Assembly: GCF_023158935.1 (NCBI RefSeq)
Contig: NZ_CP096120.1
Span: 2,170,001 to 2,234,000 of the forward strand
DNA from: Acinetobacter portensis
GTDB taxonomy: Bacteria; Pseudomonadota; Gammaproteobacteria; Pseudomonadales; Moraxellaceae
Direction: 5' to 3'
Length of the DNA stretch: 64,000 nucleotides
Each line of letters begins with the position of its first letter. The stretch's first letter is position 1. Of this stretch, positions 47,265 through 57,326 are shown piece by piece. The position numbers and the translations under genes were made by a program. The notes beneath the pieces were generated by a model. The model was given only the letters and a program-made list of their open reading frames with translations. It was not told the DNA's origin and ran no database searches.

Positions 47265-47287
47265 ATACATAAAAAATTAAGAATATT

Positions 47288-47322
47288 AAAACCGTATATT
47301 CAGTAATATGAATATACGGTTT
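47288..47322 (+). terminator. terminator after YdcH paralogue 1
   Basis: AAACCGTATATTC / GAATATACGGTTT, then a T-containing run. Separates the two YdcH paralogues into different units. Confidence 0.75.
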
Positions 47323-47488
47323 TATATAAATTTAAATATTAAAAAAATCTTACATACTCGCAACACAATCACTTATATTTTTTATGTCTTTTCTTACCCA
47401 AAGTGCTAATCTTAAATTATAAACAGAAATAAACACTGCCTAAATTTAGTTTATTAGGCATCTTTTTCAAGCTCGATGAGGTAATGCA

Positions 47489-47713
47489 ATGTTCCCAGAA
47501 TATCGTTCGTTAATTAGTAAACTCAAACAAAGTAATGCGCATTTTTCAAAAATTTTTGAAGAACATAATGCGCTAGATCATGAAATTATTCGTTTAGAAA
47601 AAGACCCTGTTACCAGTAATGTCGAGGACATCGATTTACTAAAAAGAAAGAAACTCAAACTTAAGGATGAGCTTTATGTCATGCTTAAACAAGCTGAAAC
47701 ATCTACCGAATAA
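47489..47713 (+). CDS. YdcH/DUF465-family small protein, paralogue 2
   Basis: 74 aa. [33 protein letters not shown] and DLLKRKKLKLKDELYVML are the family pattern. GAGG precedes the ATG at suitable spacing. It is the intact original of the duplicated 3' end at 48126-48297. Most of its length (from about codon 19) lies inside the 584-bp duplication. Confidence 0.88.
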   Translation: MFPEYRSLISKLKQSNAHFSKIFEEHNALDHEIIRLEKDPVTSNVEDIDLLKRKKLKLKDELYVMLKQAETSTE

Positions 47714-47738
47714 TCTCTAATTTATAAACACCCACAAT

Positions 47739-47766
47739 AAAAAAGCCCGCATTATGCGGGCTTTTT
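47739..47766. terminator. ydcH2/pnp terminator, copy 1
   Basis: AAAAAAGCCCGCA / TGCGGGCTTTTT. Ends the ydcH2 transcript and, from the other side, the truncated pnp remnant. Confidence 0.85.
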
Positions 47767-47788
47767 AAACAATTAAAACTTCAAACAA

Positions 47789-48127
47789 TTATGCTTGTTC
47801 GATGTCTTTCATTGTTAATTTAATACGGCCACGGTTATCTACATCCGCAACTTGTACTTTAACTTCTTGACCTTCTTTCAACACGTCTGCAACGTTCGCA
47901 ATGCGTTCGTTAGAGATTTGAGAAATATGAAGTAAGCCATCTGTACCTGGAAGGATGTTTACGAACGCACCAAATTCAACGATACGGATAACTTTACCTA
48001 CATAAAGTGTACCTGGTTCGATTTCAGCAGTAAGTGCTTGGATTTTAGCAACCGCAGCAGCAGCAGCAGCTTTAGTTTCACCAAATACGCGAACTGTACC
48101 GTTATCTTCAATATCGATTGCAGCTTT
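47789..48127 (-). pseudogene. truncated pnp 3' remnant
   Basis: Contains the last 111 codons of polynucleotide phosphorylase: the end of the KH domain (from AAIDIEDNG) and the whole S1 domain. It is identical to the intact gene's 3' end. No start codon of its own; a chance TTG at 48133 would make a 114-residue S1 peptide. It lies behind the intact gene's terminator, so it is probably little transcribed. Confidence 0.88.
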
Positions 48128-48297
48128 TTTCAAAAATTTTTGAAGAACATAATGCGCTAGATCATGAAATTATTCGTTTAGAAAAAGACCCTGTTACCAG
48201 TAATGTCGAGGACATCGATTTACTAAAAAGAAAGAAACTCAAACTTAAGGATGAGCTTTATGTCATGCTTAAACAAGCTGAAACATCTACCGAATAA
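48126..48297 (+). pseudogene. truncated ydcH2 3' remnant
   Basis: Identical to codons 19 onward of the intact ydcH2 gene, including its stop codon. No start codon or promoter of its own. It was created by the same duplication as the pnp remnant. Confidence 0.88.
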
Positions 48298-48322
48298 TCT
48301 CTAATTTATAAACACCCACAAT

Positions 48323-48350
48323 AAAAAAGCCCGCATTATGCGGGCTTTTT
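48323..48350. terminator. pnp terminator (copy 2 of the same hairpin)
   Basis: Same hairpin as at 47739-47766. This copy lies directly past the intact pnp stop codon and is the functional pnp terminator. Confidence 0.88.
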
Positions 48351-48372
48351 AAACAATTAAAACTTCAAACAA

Positions 48373-50466
48373 TTATGCTTGTTCGATGTCTTTCATTGTT
48401 AATTTAATACGGCCACGGTTATCTACATCCGCAACTTGTACTTTAACTTCTTGACCTTCTTTCAACACGTCTGCAACGTTCGCAATGCGTTCGTTAGAGA
48501 TTTGAGAAATATGAAGTAAGCCATCTGTACCTGGAAGGATGTTTACGAACGCACCAAATTCAACGATACGGATAACTTTACCTACATAAAGTGTACCTGG
48601 TTCGATTTCAGCAGTAAGTGCTTGGATTTTAGCAACCGCAGCAGCAGCAGCAGCTTTAGTTTCACCAAATACGCGAACTGTACCGTTATCTTCAATATCG
48701 ATTGCAGCTTTAGTTTCTTCAGTGATCGCACGAATAGTCGCGCCGCCTTTACCAATTACATCACGGATCTTATCTGGGTTGATATTGATCACTTGGAATG
48801 TAGGCGCATGCATAGAAATTTCAGAACGAGCGCGTGAAATTACTTGGTTCATTTCGTTCAAGATGTGCATACGACCAGCATAAGCTTGGTTTAATGCAGA
48901 CTCCATGATCTCTTCAGTAATACCTTCGATCTTGATGTCCATTTGAAGTGCAGTAATACCGTTTGCAGAACCTGCTACTTTAAAGTCCATATCGCCTAAA
49001 TGATCTTCATCACCTAAGATGTCAGAAAGAACTGCGAAACGCTCGCCTTCTTTCACAAGACCCATCGCGATACCAGCAACTGGTGCTTTAAGTGGAACAC
49101 CTGCATCCATAAGTGATAATGAAGCACCACAAACAGAAGCCATTGAAGATGAACCGTTAGATTCTGTGATGTCTGATACGATACGAATGACGTACGGGAA
49201 GCGGTCAGCTGCAGGAAGAACTGCCTGAACACCACGACGTGCCAAACGACCATGACCAATTTCACGACGTTTAGGACCAGATTCACGACCAGTTTCACCT
49301 ACAGAGTATGCAGGGAAGTTGTAGTGAAGCATGAAGTTATCAGTTTTCGTACCCGCTAATGTATCTACCATTAACGCATCACGAGTATTACCCAAAGTTG
49401 TTGTTACTAACGCTTGAGTTTCACCACGCGTGAACAATGCAGAACCATGAGCGCGATCTAATACACCAACTTGTACGTCGATTGCACGAACAGTTTTAGT
49501 ATCACGACCATCAATACGTGGCTTACCAGATAAGATGTTGTCACGTACTGTACGGTATTTAAGGTCTTCGAATAATTCGTCAACTTCAGCTGCAATACCT
49601 GTTTCATCTTCTTCAGGAACGAACTGAGCAACTGCTTCAGCATGAAGTGCATCAAGCGCTGCATAACGATCTTGTTTAACAGCAATTGTATATGCTTCAG
49701 AGATTTTAGCTTCGAAAGCTTCTTTTAATTTAGCAAGAAGTTCTTCGTTTTTAACTGGAGCAACCCAAGTAGATTCAACCGCGCCTGCAGCTGCAGCAAA
49801 TTCTTTAATTGCTTGAATCGCGATTTGCATTTCGTCATGACCAAACAATACAGCACCAAGCATTTGGTCTTCTGAAAGTTCTTTCGCTTCAGATTCAACC
49901 ATAAGTACTGCAGATTCTGTACCCGCAACAACAAGATCAAGATCAGAATCTTTCATTTGTTCGTGGTTAGGGTTAAGAATGTATTCACCATTGATTAAAC
50001 CAACGCGTGCACCACCAACTGGGCCACGGAATGGAACACCAGCAATTGACATGGCAGCTGAAGTACCAAGCATTGCAGCAATATCGGCATCCATAGTTTT
50101 GTCAGAAGAAATAACAGTCGCTGTTACTTGAATTTCGTTGTAGAAACCTTCTGGGAATAATGGACGAATTGGACGGTCAATAAGACGTGAAATTAAAGTT
50201 TCAGCTTCAGATTGACGACCTTCACGCTTACCATAACCACCTGGGATACGACCCGCAGCATATTGTTTTTCTTGGTAGTTAACTGTTAATGGAAAAAAGT
50301 CTTGACCTGCTTTTGCTTTAGGCTGAGCCACAATAGCAACAAGAACTTGTACGCCACCCATAGTAATTACAACAGTGTTCGCCTGACGTGCAACGCGACC
50401 TGTTTCTAAAATTACATTATGTTGACCATATTGGAATTCTTTACGAATAATATTAAACATTGACAT
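48373..50466 (-). CDS. pnp: polynucleotide phosphorylase
   Basis: 697 aa, the normal size. Two RNase PH-like domains ([20 protein letters not shown] and the second core with [19 protein letters not shown]) flank a helical domain. They are followed by KH ([19 protein letters not shown]) and S1 ([20 protein letters not shown]) RNA-binding domains. PNPase degrades RNA 3'-5' using phosphate and joins RNase E in the degradosome; rne is in this window. rpsO lies upstream on the same strand, the conserved rpsO-pnp pair. Intact despite the duplication of its 3' end. Confidence 0.97.
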   Translation of the reverse strand: MSMFNIIRKEFQYGQHNVILETGRVARQANTVVITMGGVQVLVAIVAQPKAKAGQDFFPLTVNYQEKQYAAGRIPGGYGKREGRQSEAETLISRLIDRPIRPLFPEGFYNEIQVTATVISSDKTMDADIAAMLGTSAAMSIAGVPFRGPVGGARVGLINGEYILNPNHEQMKDSDLDLVVAGTESAVLMVESEAKELSEDQMLGAVLFGHDEMQIAIQAIKEFAAAAGAVESTWVAPVKNEELLAKLKEAFEAKISEAYTIAVKQDRYAALDALHAEAVAQFVPEEDETGIAAEVDELFEDLKYRTVRDNILSGKPRIDGRDTKTVRAIDVQVGVLDRAHGSALFTRGETQALVTTTLGNTRDALMVDTLAGTKTDNFMLHYNFPAYSVGETGRESGPKRREIGHGRLARRGVQAVLPAADRFPYVIRIVSDITESNGSSSMASVCGASLSLMDAGVPLKAPVAGIAMGLVKEGERFAVLSDILGDEDHLGDMDFKVAGSANGITALQMDIKIEGITEEIMESALNQAYAGRMHILNEMNQVISRARSEISMHAPTFQVININPDKIRDVIGKGGATIRAITEETKAAIDIEDNGTVRVFGETKAAAAAAVAKIQALTAEIEPGTLYVGKVIRIVEFGAFVNILPGTDGLLHISQISNERIANVADVLKEGQEVKVQVADVDNRGRIKLTMKDIEQA

Positions 50467-50608
50467 GTATTTTTGTTTCCCGAAATTATTCTAGTGGAGA
50501 CCCCTAAGGTTTGGCATTCACAACAACTAAAAATAGTCTTGCAGTATAAATGACAAAGCTTAGAAGCCGACCTCACCAGAATCAAACATACTAATTTTAA
50601 ACACAAAG

Positions 50609-50631
50609 AAGGAGCGAACATTCGCCCCTTC
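50609..50631 (-). terminator. rpsO-pnp intergenic hairpin
   Basis: AAGGAGCGAA / TTCGCCCCTT with one mismatch. It lies between rpsO and pnp, where E. coli has the rpsO attenuator and an RNase III site. The T-run is broken, so partial readthrough into pnp is likely. Confidence 0.5.
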
Positions 50632-50721
50632 CCCATTATCTAGCCGAGACTAGATATTCTTTTGTTTTCTGTACTAGAGCAAATAACATGCAATAATTCG
50701 AAAAACAAAGCTTAAATCGAA

Positions 50722-50991
50722 TTAACGACGTAAACCTAAAGCAGCAATCAAAGCGCTGTAACGAGTAGCATCTTTACCTTTAAGGTAATCAAGAAGCTTA
50801 CGACGTTGGTTAACCATACGGATAAGACCGCGACGGCTATGATGGTCGTGTTTGTGCTCTTTGAAGTGACCTTGTAAATCATTGATTTGAGCAGATAAAA
50901 GTGCTACTTGAACTTCTGGAGAACCAGTGTCGTTTTCAGCGCGAGCGAATTTTGCAATGATCTCTGCGCGATCTGCGTTTGTTAAAGCCAT
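50722..50991 (-). CDS. rpsO: 30S ribosomal protein S15
   Basis: 89 aa, full length, with the S15 signature in short pieces: [39 protein letters not shown]15 binds the 16S rRNA three-way junction early in 30S assembly. In E. coli it represses its own mRNA through a leader pseudoknot; the leader here is in 50992-51060. Confidence 0.97.
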   Translation of the reverse strand: MALTNADRAEIIAKFARAENDTGSPEVQVALLSAQINDLQGHFKEHKHDHHSRRGLIRMVNQRRKLLDYLKGKDATRYSALIAALGLRR

Positions 50992-51533
50992 TCGATTTCT
51001 CCGAGATGCTTATATTAGTTTCATTTGATACGAATCAAACTGGTTCTTCAAAACCAATTTGACTGCCGTGCATCACTACAGCAAGTTAAGCATTTTAAGG
51101 GAAAAAGCATTGAATTGCAAAAGAGAAATTTGATGCGTATTTAATCAACTTAAGTTAAAGAATAAAAAATCAGAGATACATACAAAAGGTACAAACTTTC
51201 ACCGAACATCAACATTTCGTTAATTTATTTATGATTATTACCTATATATATTAACAGTTAAATAAATAAAGCGGCTTGAGCAAGCCCAAACCGCTTTATT
51301 CGTGCGCTGTATTTTCTTCTTTTATCGCTATTATTATTTTATTTATTTTTATTCTTTAATGCTTTATGCATTTTTAGTTATAAATACATATATCACAAGT
51401 GATGTATGTATTAAGTTGTTGAAGTTATTTTGACAGATTTAAAAATGTGATAAATTAGGCATTTTCGTATTCATTTGTAAGTTTTTACTTACAGAAAGTG
51501 ACTCGTTTTCATATTTTTATTTTGGACAAAGAA
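50992..51533. other. gap upstream of rpsO with orphan hairpin
   Basis: About 540 bases with no gene. It carries the rpsO promoter and leader. A hairpin AAAGCGG / CCGCTTT (51269-51298) with an inner GGCTTG / CAAGCC stem is flanked by A/T runs and looks like a terminator without an assigned gene. TTGACA at 51430-51435 is a good plus-strand -35 but its best -10 (TAAATT, 15 bp on) is poor. Confidence 0.4.
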
Positions 51534-51567
51534 AAGCCTTGTAGTCTCTCCCAAAACTACAAGGCTT
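51534..51567 (-). terminator. recCBD operon terminator
   Basis: A 12-bp stem AAGCCTTGTAGT (51534-51545) / ACTACAAGGCTT (51556-51567) with a 10-nt loop. Read on the minus strand it is followed by TTTTCTTT, 220 bp past the recD stop codon. Confidence 0.75.
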
Positions 51568-51787
51568 AGCGGCTGTAAGTTTCCTCTTTCACTCACTTCA
51601 ATGTAAGCTCGTTGTCTACCGACGTTCTTCTTATTCTTTTACGATTATGTTTAGCAATCCTTGCTAAACTTGTTGTATGAAGCAATCTTCTCAAAAAGAA
51701 TGATAAAGCTCTATGCGCAAATTGCCTGAATGTTTGTAAGCCATTTCGTACAAAACAAAAAACCTCTTTAAAATCAACCCCTAATTT

Positions 51788-53554
51788 TTATAGTTTGTTC
51801 AACTTATTTTGAATACCACTTCGTCTAGAAGTCTTAACTGTTAACGCTTGTATTAAAGATGCCGAATCTACCAATAAGCTAACCGCAGCTTTTGCACGTG
51901 TAATTGCCGTATAAAGCAGCTCTTTGCTTAATAAAGTTTGTGCTGCCTGATCGAGAACAACCGCTGTATGCGTAAATTCTGAACCTTGTGATTTATGAAT
52001 AGTTAAAGCAAATGCTGTTTCAATACTTTTTGGAAGTCGTGTTGCAAGCACCCATTTTTCTAAGCTAGGGAAATAAACATTAAATTGTGTTTTTCCATCT
52101 TTTATTTGCTTAAAACAAATTCCAATATCACCATTAGATAAGCCTAATTGATAGTCGTTATAAGTCATCATCACAGGACGTCCAACATACCAATCACCCT
52201 GCTTCATTATGTTTAGTTGCGCTAAAACACGTTGTTCAATTTGATGATTAATTTGCGCTAAACCGAATGCACCATGACGTATTGCAGTTAAAATTCTATA
52301 ATCATCAAAAGTTTGAACAATAGAATTTACAAGTAAATCTGGATCATCACTTTCTAAATATTGTTGTAGCGCCTTTATATAAGATGAATACCCCAACATC
52401 AATTTGTCATAATACGTAGTTAAATCTGATTGGTTCGAAAGTTCTGAAGGTAAATATTCTAAATTCACCTGATCTTGCATACCTTTAGATAAAACAATTT
52501 CGGCTAATTGAGTTGGTTGTACAACCGCTTTATGAAAAGCATCTAAAATAGAATCTATAGATTGATGATCATGCGATTGTTGAATAAATTTCGCCATTTC
52601 ACCAATTAAAGCACCTTCTTTAAATCGACGACTTGTCACTAAATTTACAAAGTTATCTTTAAACGATTCTACTTGCTGTAAATCTGCCAACACAGAACCT
52701 ACATCTACTGAAGCAAGCTGATTTGCATCGCCTAATAAAATAAGTCGGGCGTGATCTGGTATTGCAGCAAACAGCATGTTCGCCAAATTCAAATCAAGCA
52801 TTGAAGCTTCATCGACCACAATCACATCGTAAGGCAATGGTTGTTTTTCATGAAAACGTGGTTGATGGCTATTACCCAAACCTAAAAGTCGATGAATGGT
52901 AATGGGTGTAAGCCGTTTTAAATCATCACTTAATAAATCTTGTAGTTTTTCATCTTCAAAAGATTTCTGAAGTGCCTCTTTCATTCGCTGTGCAGCCTTA
53001 CCTGTGGGTGCTGCCATTGCAATTCGAATGTCTGGAATTTCTTGATTTAACACAGCAATAATACGTGCCAAGGTATACGTTTTACCTGTCCCTGGTCCAC
53101 CAGTAATAATACTAAAACCATGTTCAGCAACCATTTCTAGAGCTTTCTTTTGATGAGTATCTTCAAGTAAATCATGGCATTTATGGAGTGGAATAGCGGG
53201 AACTTTTTGACTTTTTAAACGTTTTACTTGCTGGCAGAGTGCATGTTCTAGCGCCCAATAACGGTATAAATATAAATACTGATTATCGTAAATGAAAGGC
53301 GCTATATTTTGGCTAGAAACATCATTTTCATGTATCACTAAGCCATTTAAAGCTTCAATAGCTTCTAAATTTAAGCTTATACAGCTATCGCCCTGCGTTA
53401 CAGCTTCTAAAACATCCTGCATAATTTTTGTGGAAGTTTCCGTTTTTTCTGCATGATTAAACGGCGATTTTATTAAAAAATCACTCCATATTTGAAACCA
53501 TTCTACAGCTTGGCTTTCAGGTTGTTGTTTAATCGTTCCACGCTTGTTTTCCAC
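51788..53554 (-). CDS. recD: exodeoxyribonuclease V subunit RecD
   Basis: 588 aa from GTG at 53554, which has GAGGA 8 nt upstream; a GTG at 53578 would add 8 residues but lacks a site. The Walker A motif IITGGPGTGKTYTLA, VDEASMLDLNLA, LLGDANQLASVDVG and ALTIHKSQGSEFTH are the superfamily 1 helicase motifs, and the C-terminal block LYTAITRAK matches RecD. RecD is the fast 5'-3' motor of RecBCD. It is third in the operon, 40-60 bp after recB. Confidence 0.95.
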   Translation of the reverse strand: MENKRGTIKQQPESQAVEWFQIWSDFLIKSPFNHAEKTETSTKIMQDVLEAVTQGDSCISLNLEAIEALNGLVIHENDVSSQNIAPFIYDNQYLYLYRYWALEHALCQQVKRLKSQKVPAIPLHKCHDLLEDTHQKKALEMVAEHGFSIITGGPGTGKTYTLARIIAVLNQEIPDIRIAMAAPTGKAAQRMKEALQKSFEDEKLQDLLSDDLKRLTPITIHRLLGLGNSHQPRFHEKQPLPYDVIVVDEASMLDLNLANMLFAAIPDHARLILLGDANQLASVDVGSVLADLQQVESFKDNFVNLVTSRRFKEGALIGEMAKFIQQSHDHQSIDSILDAFHKAVVQPTQLAEIVLSKGMQDQVNLEYLPSELSNQSDLTTYYDKLMLGYSSYIKALQQYLESDDPDLLVNSIVQTFDDYRILTAIRHGAFGLAQINHQIEQRVLAQLNIMKQGDWYVGRPVMMTYNDYQLGLSNGDIGICFKQIKDGKTQFNVYFPSLEKWVLATRLPKSIETAFALTIHKSQGSEFTHTAVVLDQAAQTLLSKELLYTAITRAKAAVSLLVDSASLIQALTVKTSRRSGIQNKLNKL

Positions 53555-53617
53555 ACAATTATCCTCAAAGTTATCCACAGACTAATATCATGTTTAATCA
53601 ACTCTTTTTTTAATGAT

Positions 53618-56600
53618 TTAGATATTTTCGACTAGTTTATCGACAAAAAAACTGCCTAATATAGAATCAAGTCGCAAAATAAATTCTGCATCAGGTTTCC
53701 AATAGTGTATGCCTTGCAGTTTCTCACCATTCATCCCTCTTAAATATAAATAGCTTGCGCCACCTAAATGTTGATGAATATCGTAATTTTCCATTTGTGC
53801 TGTTAAATAACGGTGCACAGCAACCAAATACAAACCTGCCTGTAACCAATAACTCGCTTGGGACATACTCTTTTGAATTTCCTCAACATTGTATTGAGAT
53901 TGGTCTGTACCTAAGAAGTTACTTTTATAATCGGCGATTTGATATTGCTTACCATCAAAATAAACCAAGTCGATAGATCCTGTTAAATAACGTGCCGAAT
54001 TTGTCTCATTCAACTCGAGTATTTCAATACCGTATTCTGCGAATAACTGATAAATCCGTTTTGTTGCTAAGACATGATCTGACAATGACAAATAAAATGG
54101 AAACTCAGACAAATGATTTTCCGAACTTAACTGATTAAGCTGAAAATCATCATGTAATGGCGTAGTTAAAACTTCTTTAAGCCATTCAGCCATTAAAGCA
54201 ATGAGTTGATCTTCCGTACCGTCAGTAAATTCTTGATGATATTTTTCAGAAAGCTCTAACCATAAACTTGGATAATCATTTTTAAAACGACGATGAATTT
54301 CTAACGACCATTCACTCGTATCTTGAAAGTTAATATGTTCAAAAATTTCATGTAAGAAATTACCTGCCAATGTTCCCATTGGAAAATTACGCTTAATCCA
54401 TGAAATGGGTTGAGTCGTTATGGTTTTAATTTCAGGAATTACATTGATTTCATCTTCAGCACTCTCCATTTTCTCAATTTTAGCCGCCAAAGCATCTATG
54501 GCTTGTTTGCGGGTTAAATGTTGCGCCAAAGCACTAAAACTTGTTTTTGTTCTAGGATAAAAACGCTGCGTTGGAAATTGCTGTGCTTGTAAAGATTTCG
54601 GTTCTACATCTGATGCTTTAAGCGCTAATGGACGCTCGGTAAGTAGCGGTTCATCTACACTAAAAGGATGCTGAAAAACATCTGCACCTTGACCACGCCA
54701 AAATGCCAAACCTGTATTCGACTTTCCTTTTACATCCTGCAACATGGCATAAACACGATAACTTGCACGCGTTAAAGCCACATACCATAAACGATGCTGT
54801 TCGGCTTCTGCTCGTTCATTGTGTTGACCAACATCTTGTTCTGAAACAATAAGCTCATTATTTACAGCTACAACGCGCTGAAGTTCATTTTTACCCGTTT
54901 GCGGATTAAATTGCTCAACTGTGGAAAAGTTTAAAGTTTTTCTCTTATCACTAAAATTTCCATCAGCATTTAATAAAAAGACGATTTTAAACTCTAAGCC
55001 TTTAGATTGATGAATGGTCATCAACTGAACGCCCGCCTCATTCGACAGTTTTCGTTCAAGTTCCCACTCTCGTTCACTTGGCGATTGAAGTTGTTTTAAG
55101 TACCAATGATACAGACTTTGAGCACCTTGATATTGTTCACTATGTTGACTTAATACTTCCGTTAAATGGCGTAAATTTACGACCGATCTTTCATTGTCTC
55201 GGCTTTGCGTAGCAACTAAGTTTTCCCAAATTCTGAATAAATTCAGCGCATATTGCCATGCAGTTAAAAAGCCTTTTTCTAACCACATTTCACGTATTAA
55301 ATCGAAATCATAAATAAATGAACTTAAGCCTTCAGCGTGCTGTTCGAGCTCAATCAGTTGTTGCAAATTGAAGTTTAAAAGCCTGCTCAGTAAAGCTCGC
55401 TTAATTTTTCCTTCATCATAAGGATGCATAATTGCCGTTAAAAATGCGCCAACATCTTTAGCAACTTGACTGTCAAAAATACTGCGCTTAGATGGACGAT
55501 TCACCTTGATTCCCAAACGTTCCAACTCATATTGAGTTTTATCTAAACCATCGTGATTCTTTGATAAAATCGCAATATCATCGGCAATTAAATAACGTGG
55601 TGAAGCTTCATCTAAATATAATTTTTTCTCAATTCCTTGATTGAGCAAATCTCGAATTTTCCATACAACTTGAATGGCTTCTGTGCTTTTATCTTCAAGC
55701 ATTAACCAACGTAAAGGTTGATAATTTTTACCATTTTCATCGACCAATGCAGGATGCGGACGTGAACCAGCCTCAACCAAACTATAAAAAACGTTTTCAC
55801 CAAAATCCATTTGGCGTTGAAATAATGCATCTACAACTTCAACCAATTCTTTCGTTGATCGATGGTTATATTTCAAACTATAAAAATTCCCTTTTTTGGC
55901 AATAATATCTGCACGAGCTTTGTTATAGGTCAGCATATCTCCGCCACGAAAGCCATAAATGGCTTGTTTCGGGTCGCCCACCATAATCATACAGCCTTGC
56001 GTATAGCGTTTTTGATCACGCCAAATTTGTGCCAGCATATCATCTTGGTCTTGGTTGGTATCTTGAAATTCATCAACCAAAATTAATGGATATTTCGCCT
56101 GTACAAACTGTGCAAAACGTTGCCCTTGAACACCTTGTAAAGCTTCAGACAAAGTTCGAATTTGCTGTGCAAATGTCGTTTCACCTTTTTGTTGTAAAAC
56201 TTGCGGCAAACGCTTTTTCACTTGCTGACTTAAAGTGAATTTTAAGTACGCATCTAATACATCTAAATTAATATTCAGTTGAGATAATTCTTCAAAAAAG
56301 GTTTTTAATGCCTTAATCACCACATGATTATTAAAGTTTTCAAGTACATCTTCAGCACATTTATTGAGTGCTTTTTTCGTAGATAATTCAGTTAAATATT
56401 TAACGGTTTGTTCAAAATGCGGTGCGAATAATGCATAACTACGTTGCTCTGCCAAAGCCGCAAAAAACGCTGGTAAATACGTGGTTAATGTCTTTTGCAT
56501 TAAGTCATCCGTACGCCACTTTTTTGCAACAACAGAATTGTACTGACCATCTGGCAGATAATATTCACTTAAAGTTGCAACTTGGCTTAAATCCAGTTTT

Positions 56601-57322
56601 AGTACCTGATTTATGGCTTGTTCAAACGCATCTAGGTTAATTTTTGGTGCTTCAATTTCTTGAAATTGTGCCGATGCGAAATTTAAAGTGTTTTCCACAA
56701 CAGCAACATAATTATCCACAGATTTTAGTTTTTTCTGTAAAAGTAGATAATTTATAACATCCTGTGACTGCTCCTGAATCCACTCACGCAAAGCATCATG
56801 AATTAGTTGCAAGGTATAGCTTTTCGCATCATCGGTAATTTCAGCACGTTCAATTTTGCCACTTTCAAATGCAAATTCACGTAATAATTTTTGACTAAAA
56901 CTATCGAGTGTTCCTACAAATAATTCATCAAGCTGATCGATCACCAATTTTAAACGGCCGCTTGCATAATCAACTTGCGTTGCGTAATCGCTTAAAACCT
57001 TTTTATATAAAGGGTCTTTTTCTTGCTGAATATAAGCTTGAATTTCCGCTTCAGTTGAATGTTGAAACTTCTCAAAAAAACGTAAAGTATCGACCAAACG
57101 CATTCGAATACGTGACTTTAATTCTGCGGCAGCTTTTCGTGTAAATGTGGTCGCAATCACTTGATTTGGCAAATATGGACCCAGAAAAATACGCACCATT
57201 AAACTTGAAAGCGTAAATGTTTTTCCTGTTCCTGCCGAAGCTTCAATCCAATGCAAACCCTGAAATTGCATATCTGCAATTGGGTCGAAGGAAAGCTGTT
57301 GCGATGTTTGAGGATTATTCAT
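53618..57322 (-). CDS. recB: exodeoxyribonuclease V subunit RecB
   Basis: 1234 aa. N-terminal superfamily 1A helicase with Walker A ASAGTGKTFTL (28-38) and later VDEFQDTNQDQ and IHQSKGLEFKIVF. A C-terminal nuclease domain contains GSIDLVYFDGKQYQIADYKSN with the catalytic Asp and Lys of the RecB nuclease. RecBCD unwinds and degrades double-strand ends until a Chi site, then loads RecA. Its start lies 4 bp after the recC stop and its GAGGAG ribosome site is inside the recC end, so translation is coupled. Confidence 0.96.
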   Translation of the reverse strand: MNNPQTSQQLSFDPIADMQFQGLHWIEASAGTGKTFTLSSLMVRIFLGPYLPNQVIATTFTRKAAAELKSRIRMRLVDTLRFFEKFQHSTEAEIQAYIQQEKDPLYKKVLSDYATQVDYASGRLKLVIDQLDELFVGTLDSFSQKLLREFAFESGKIERAEITDDAKSYTLQLIHDALREWIQEQSQDVINYLLLQKKLKSVDNYVAVVENTLNFASAQFQEIEAPKINLDAFEQAINQVLKLDLSQVATLSEYYLPDGQYNSVVAKKWRTDDLMQKTLTTYLPAFFAALAEQRSYALFAPHFEQTVKYLTELSTKKALNKCAEDVLENFNNHVVIKALKTFFEELSQLNINLDVLDAYLKFTLSQQVKKRLPQVLQQKGETTFAQQIRTLSEALQGVQGQRFAQFVQAKYPLILVDEFQDTNQDQDDMLAQIWRDQKRYTQGCMIMVGDPKQAIYGFRGGDMLTYNKARADIIAKKGNFYSLKYNHRSTKELVEVVDALFQRQMDFGENVFYSLVEAGSRPHPALVDENGKNYQPLRWLMLEDKSTEAIQVVWKIRDLLNQGIEKKLYLDEASPRYLIADDIAILSKNHDGLDKTQYELERLGIKVNRPSKRSIFDSQVAKDVGAFLTAIMHPYDEGKIKRALLSRLLNFNLQQLIELEQHAEGLSSFIYDFDLIREMWLEKGFLTAWQYALNLFRIWENLVATQSRDNERSVVNLRHLTEVLSQHSEQYQGAQSLYHWYLKQLQSPSEREWELERKLSNEAGVQLMTIHQSKGLEFKIVFLLNADGNFSDKRKTLNFSTVEQFNPQTGKNELQRVVAVNNELIVSEQDVGQHNERAEAEQHRLWYVALTRASYRVYAMLQDVKGKSNTGLAFWRGQGADVFQHPFSVDEPLLTERPLALKASDVEPKSLQAQQFPTQRFYPRTKTSFSALAQHLTRKQAIDALAAKIEKMESAEDEINVIPEIKTITTQPISWIKRNFPMGTLAGNFLHEIFEHINFQDTSEWSLEIHRRFKNDYPSLWLELSEKYHQEFTDGTEDQLIALMAEWLKEVLTTPLHDDFQLNQLSSENHLSEFPFYLSLSDHVLATKRIYQLFAEYGIEILELNETNSARYLTGSIDLVYFDGKQYQIADYKSNFLGTDQSQYNVEEIQKSMSQASYWLQAGLYLVAVHRYLTAQMENYDIHQHLGGASYLYLRGMNGEKLQGIHYWKPDAEFILRLDSILGSFFVDKLVENI

Positions 57323-57326
57323 TTAA

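Larger units (their letters stand above)
47542..48127. repeat. tandem duplication, copy 1 (584-bp period)
   Basis: Matches copy 2 (48126-48711) base for base, as far as I compared by eye. It covers the ydcH2 3' part, a terminator and the last 111 codons of pnp. The two copies overlap by 2 bp (TT) at 48126-48127, the microhomology at the junction. Confidence 0.92.
48126..48711. repeat. tandem duplication, copy 2
   Basis: Second copy of the 584-bp unit, inside which the pnp end is continuous with the intact gene. Confidence 0.92.

Noticed and set aside
47789..48133. 114-residue S1-domain gene
   Set aside because: The TTG start arises only from the duplication junction; it is a pnp remnant, not a gene.
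53571..53579. Perfect DnaA-box-like TTATCCACA at the recD start, another at 56712-56720 in recB
   Set aside because: Both come from Val-Asp-Asn codons on the minus strand. Two isolated boxes 3 kb apart, without dnaA, dnaN or AT-rich repeats, do not make an origin.
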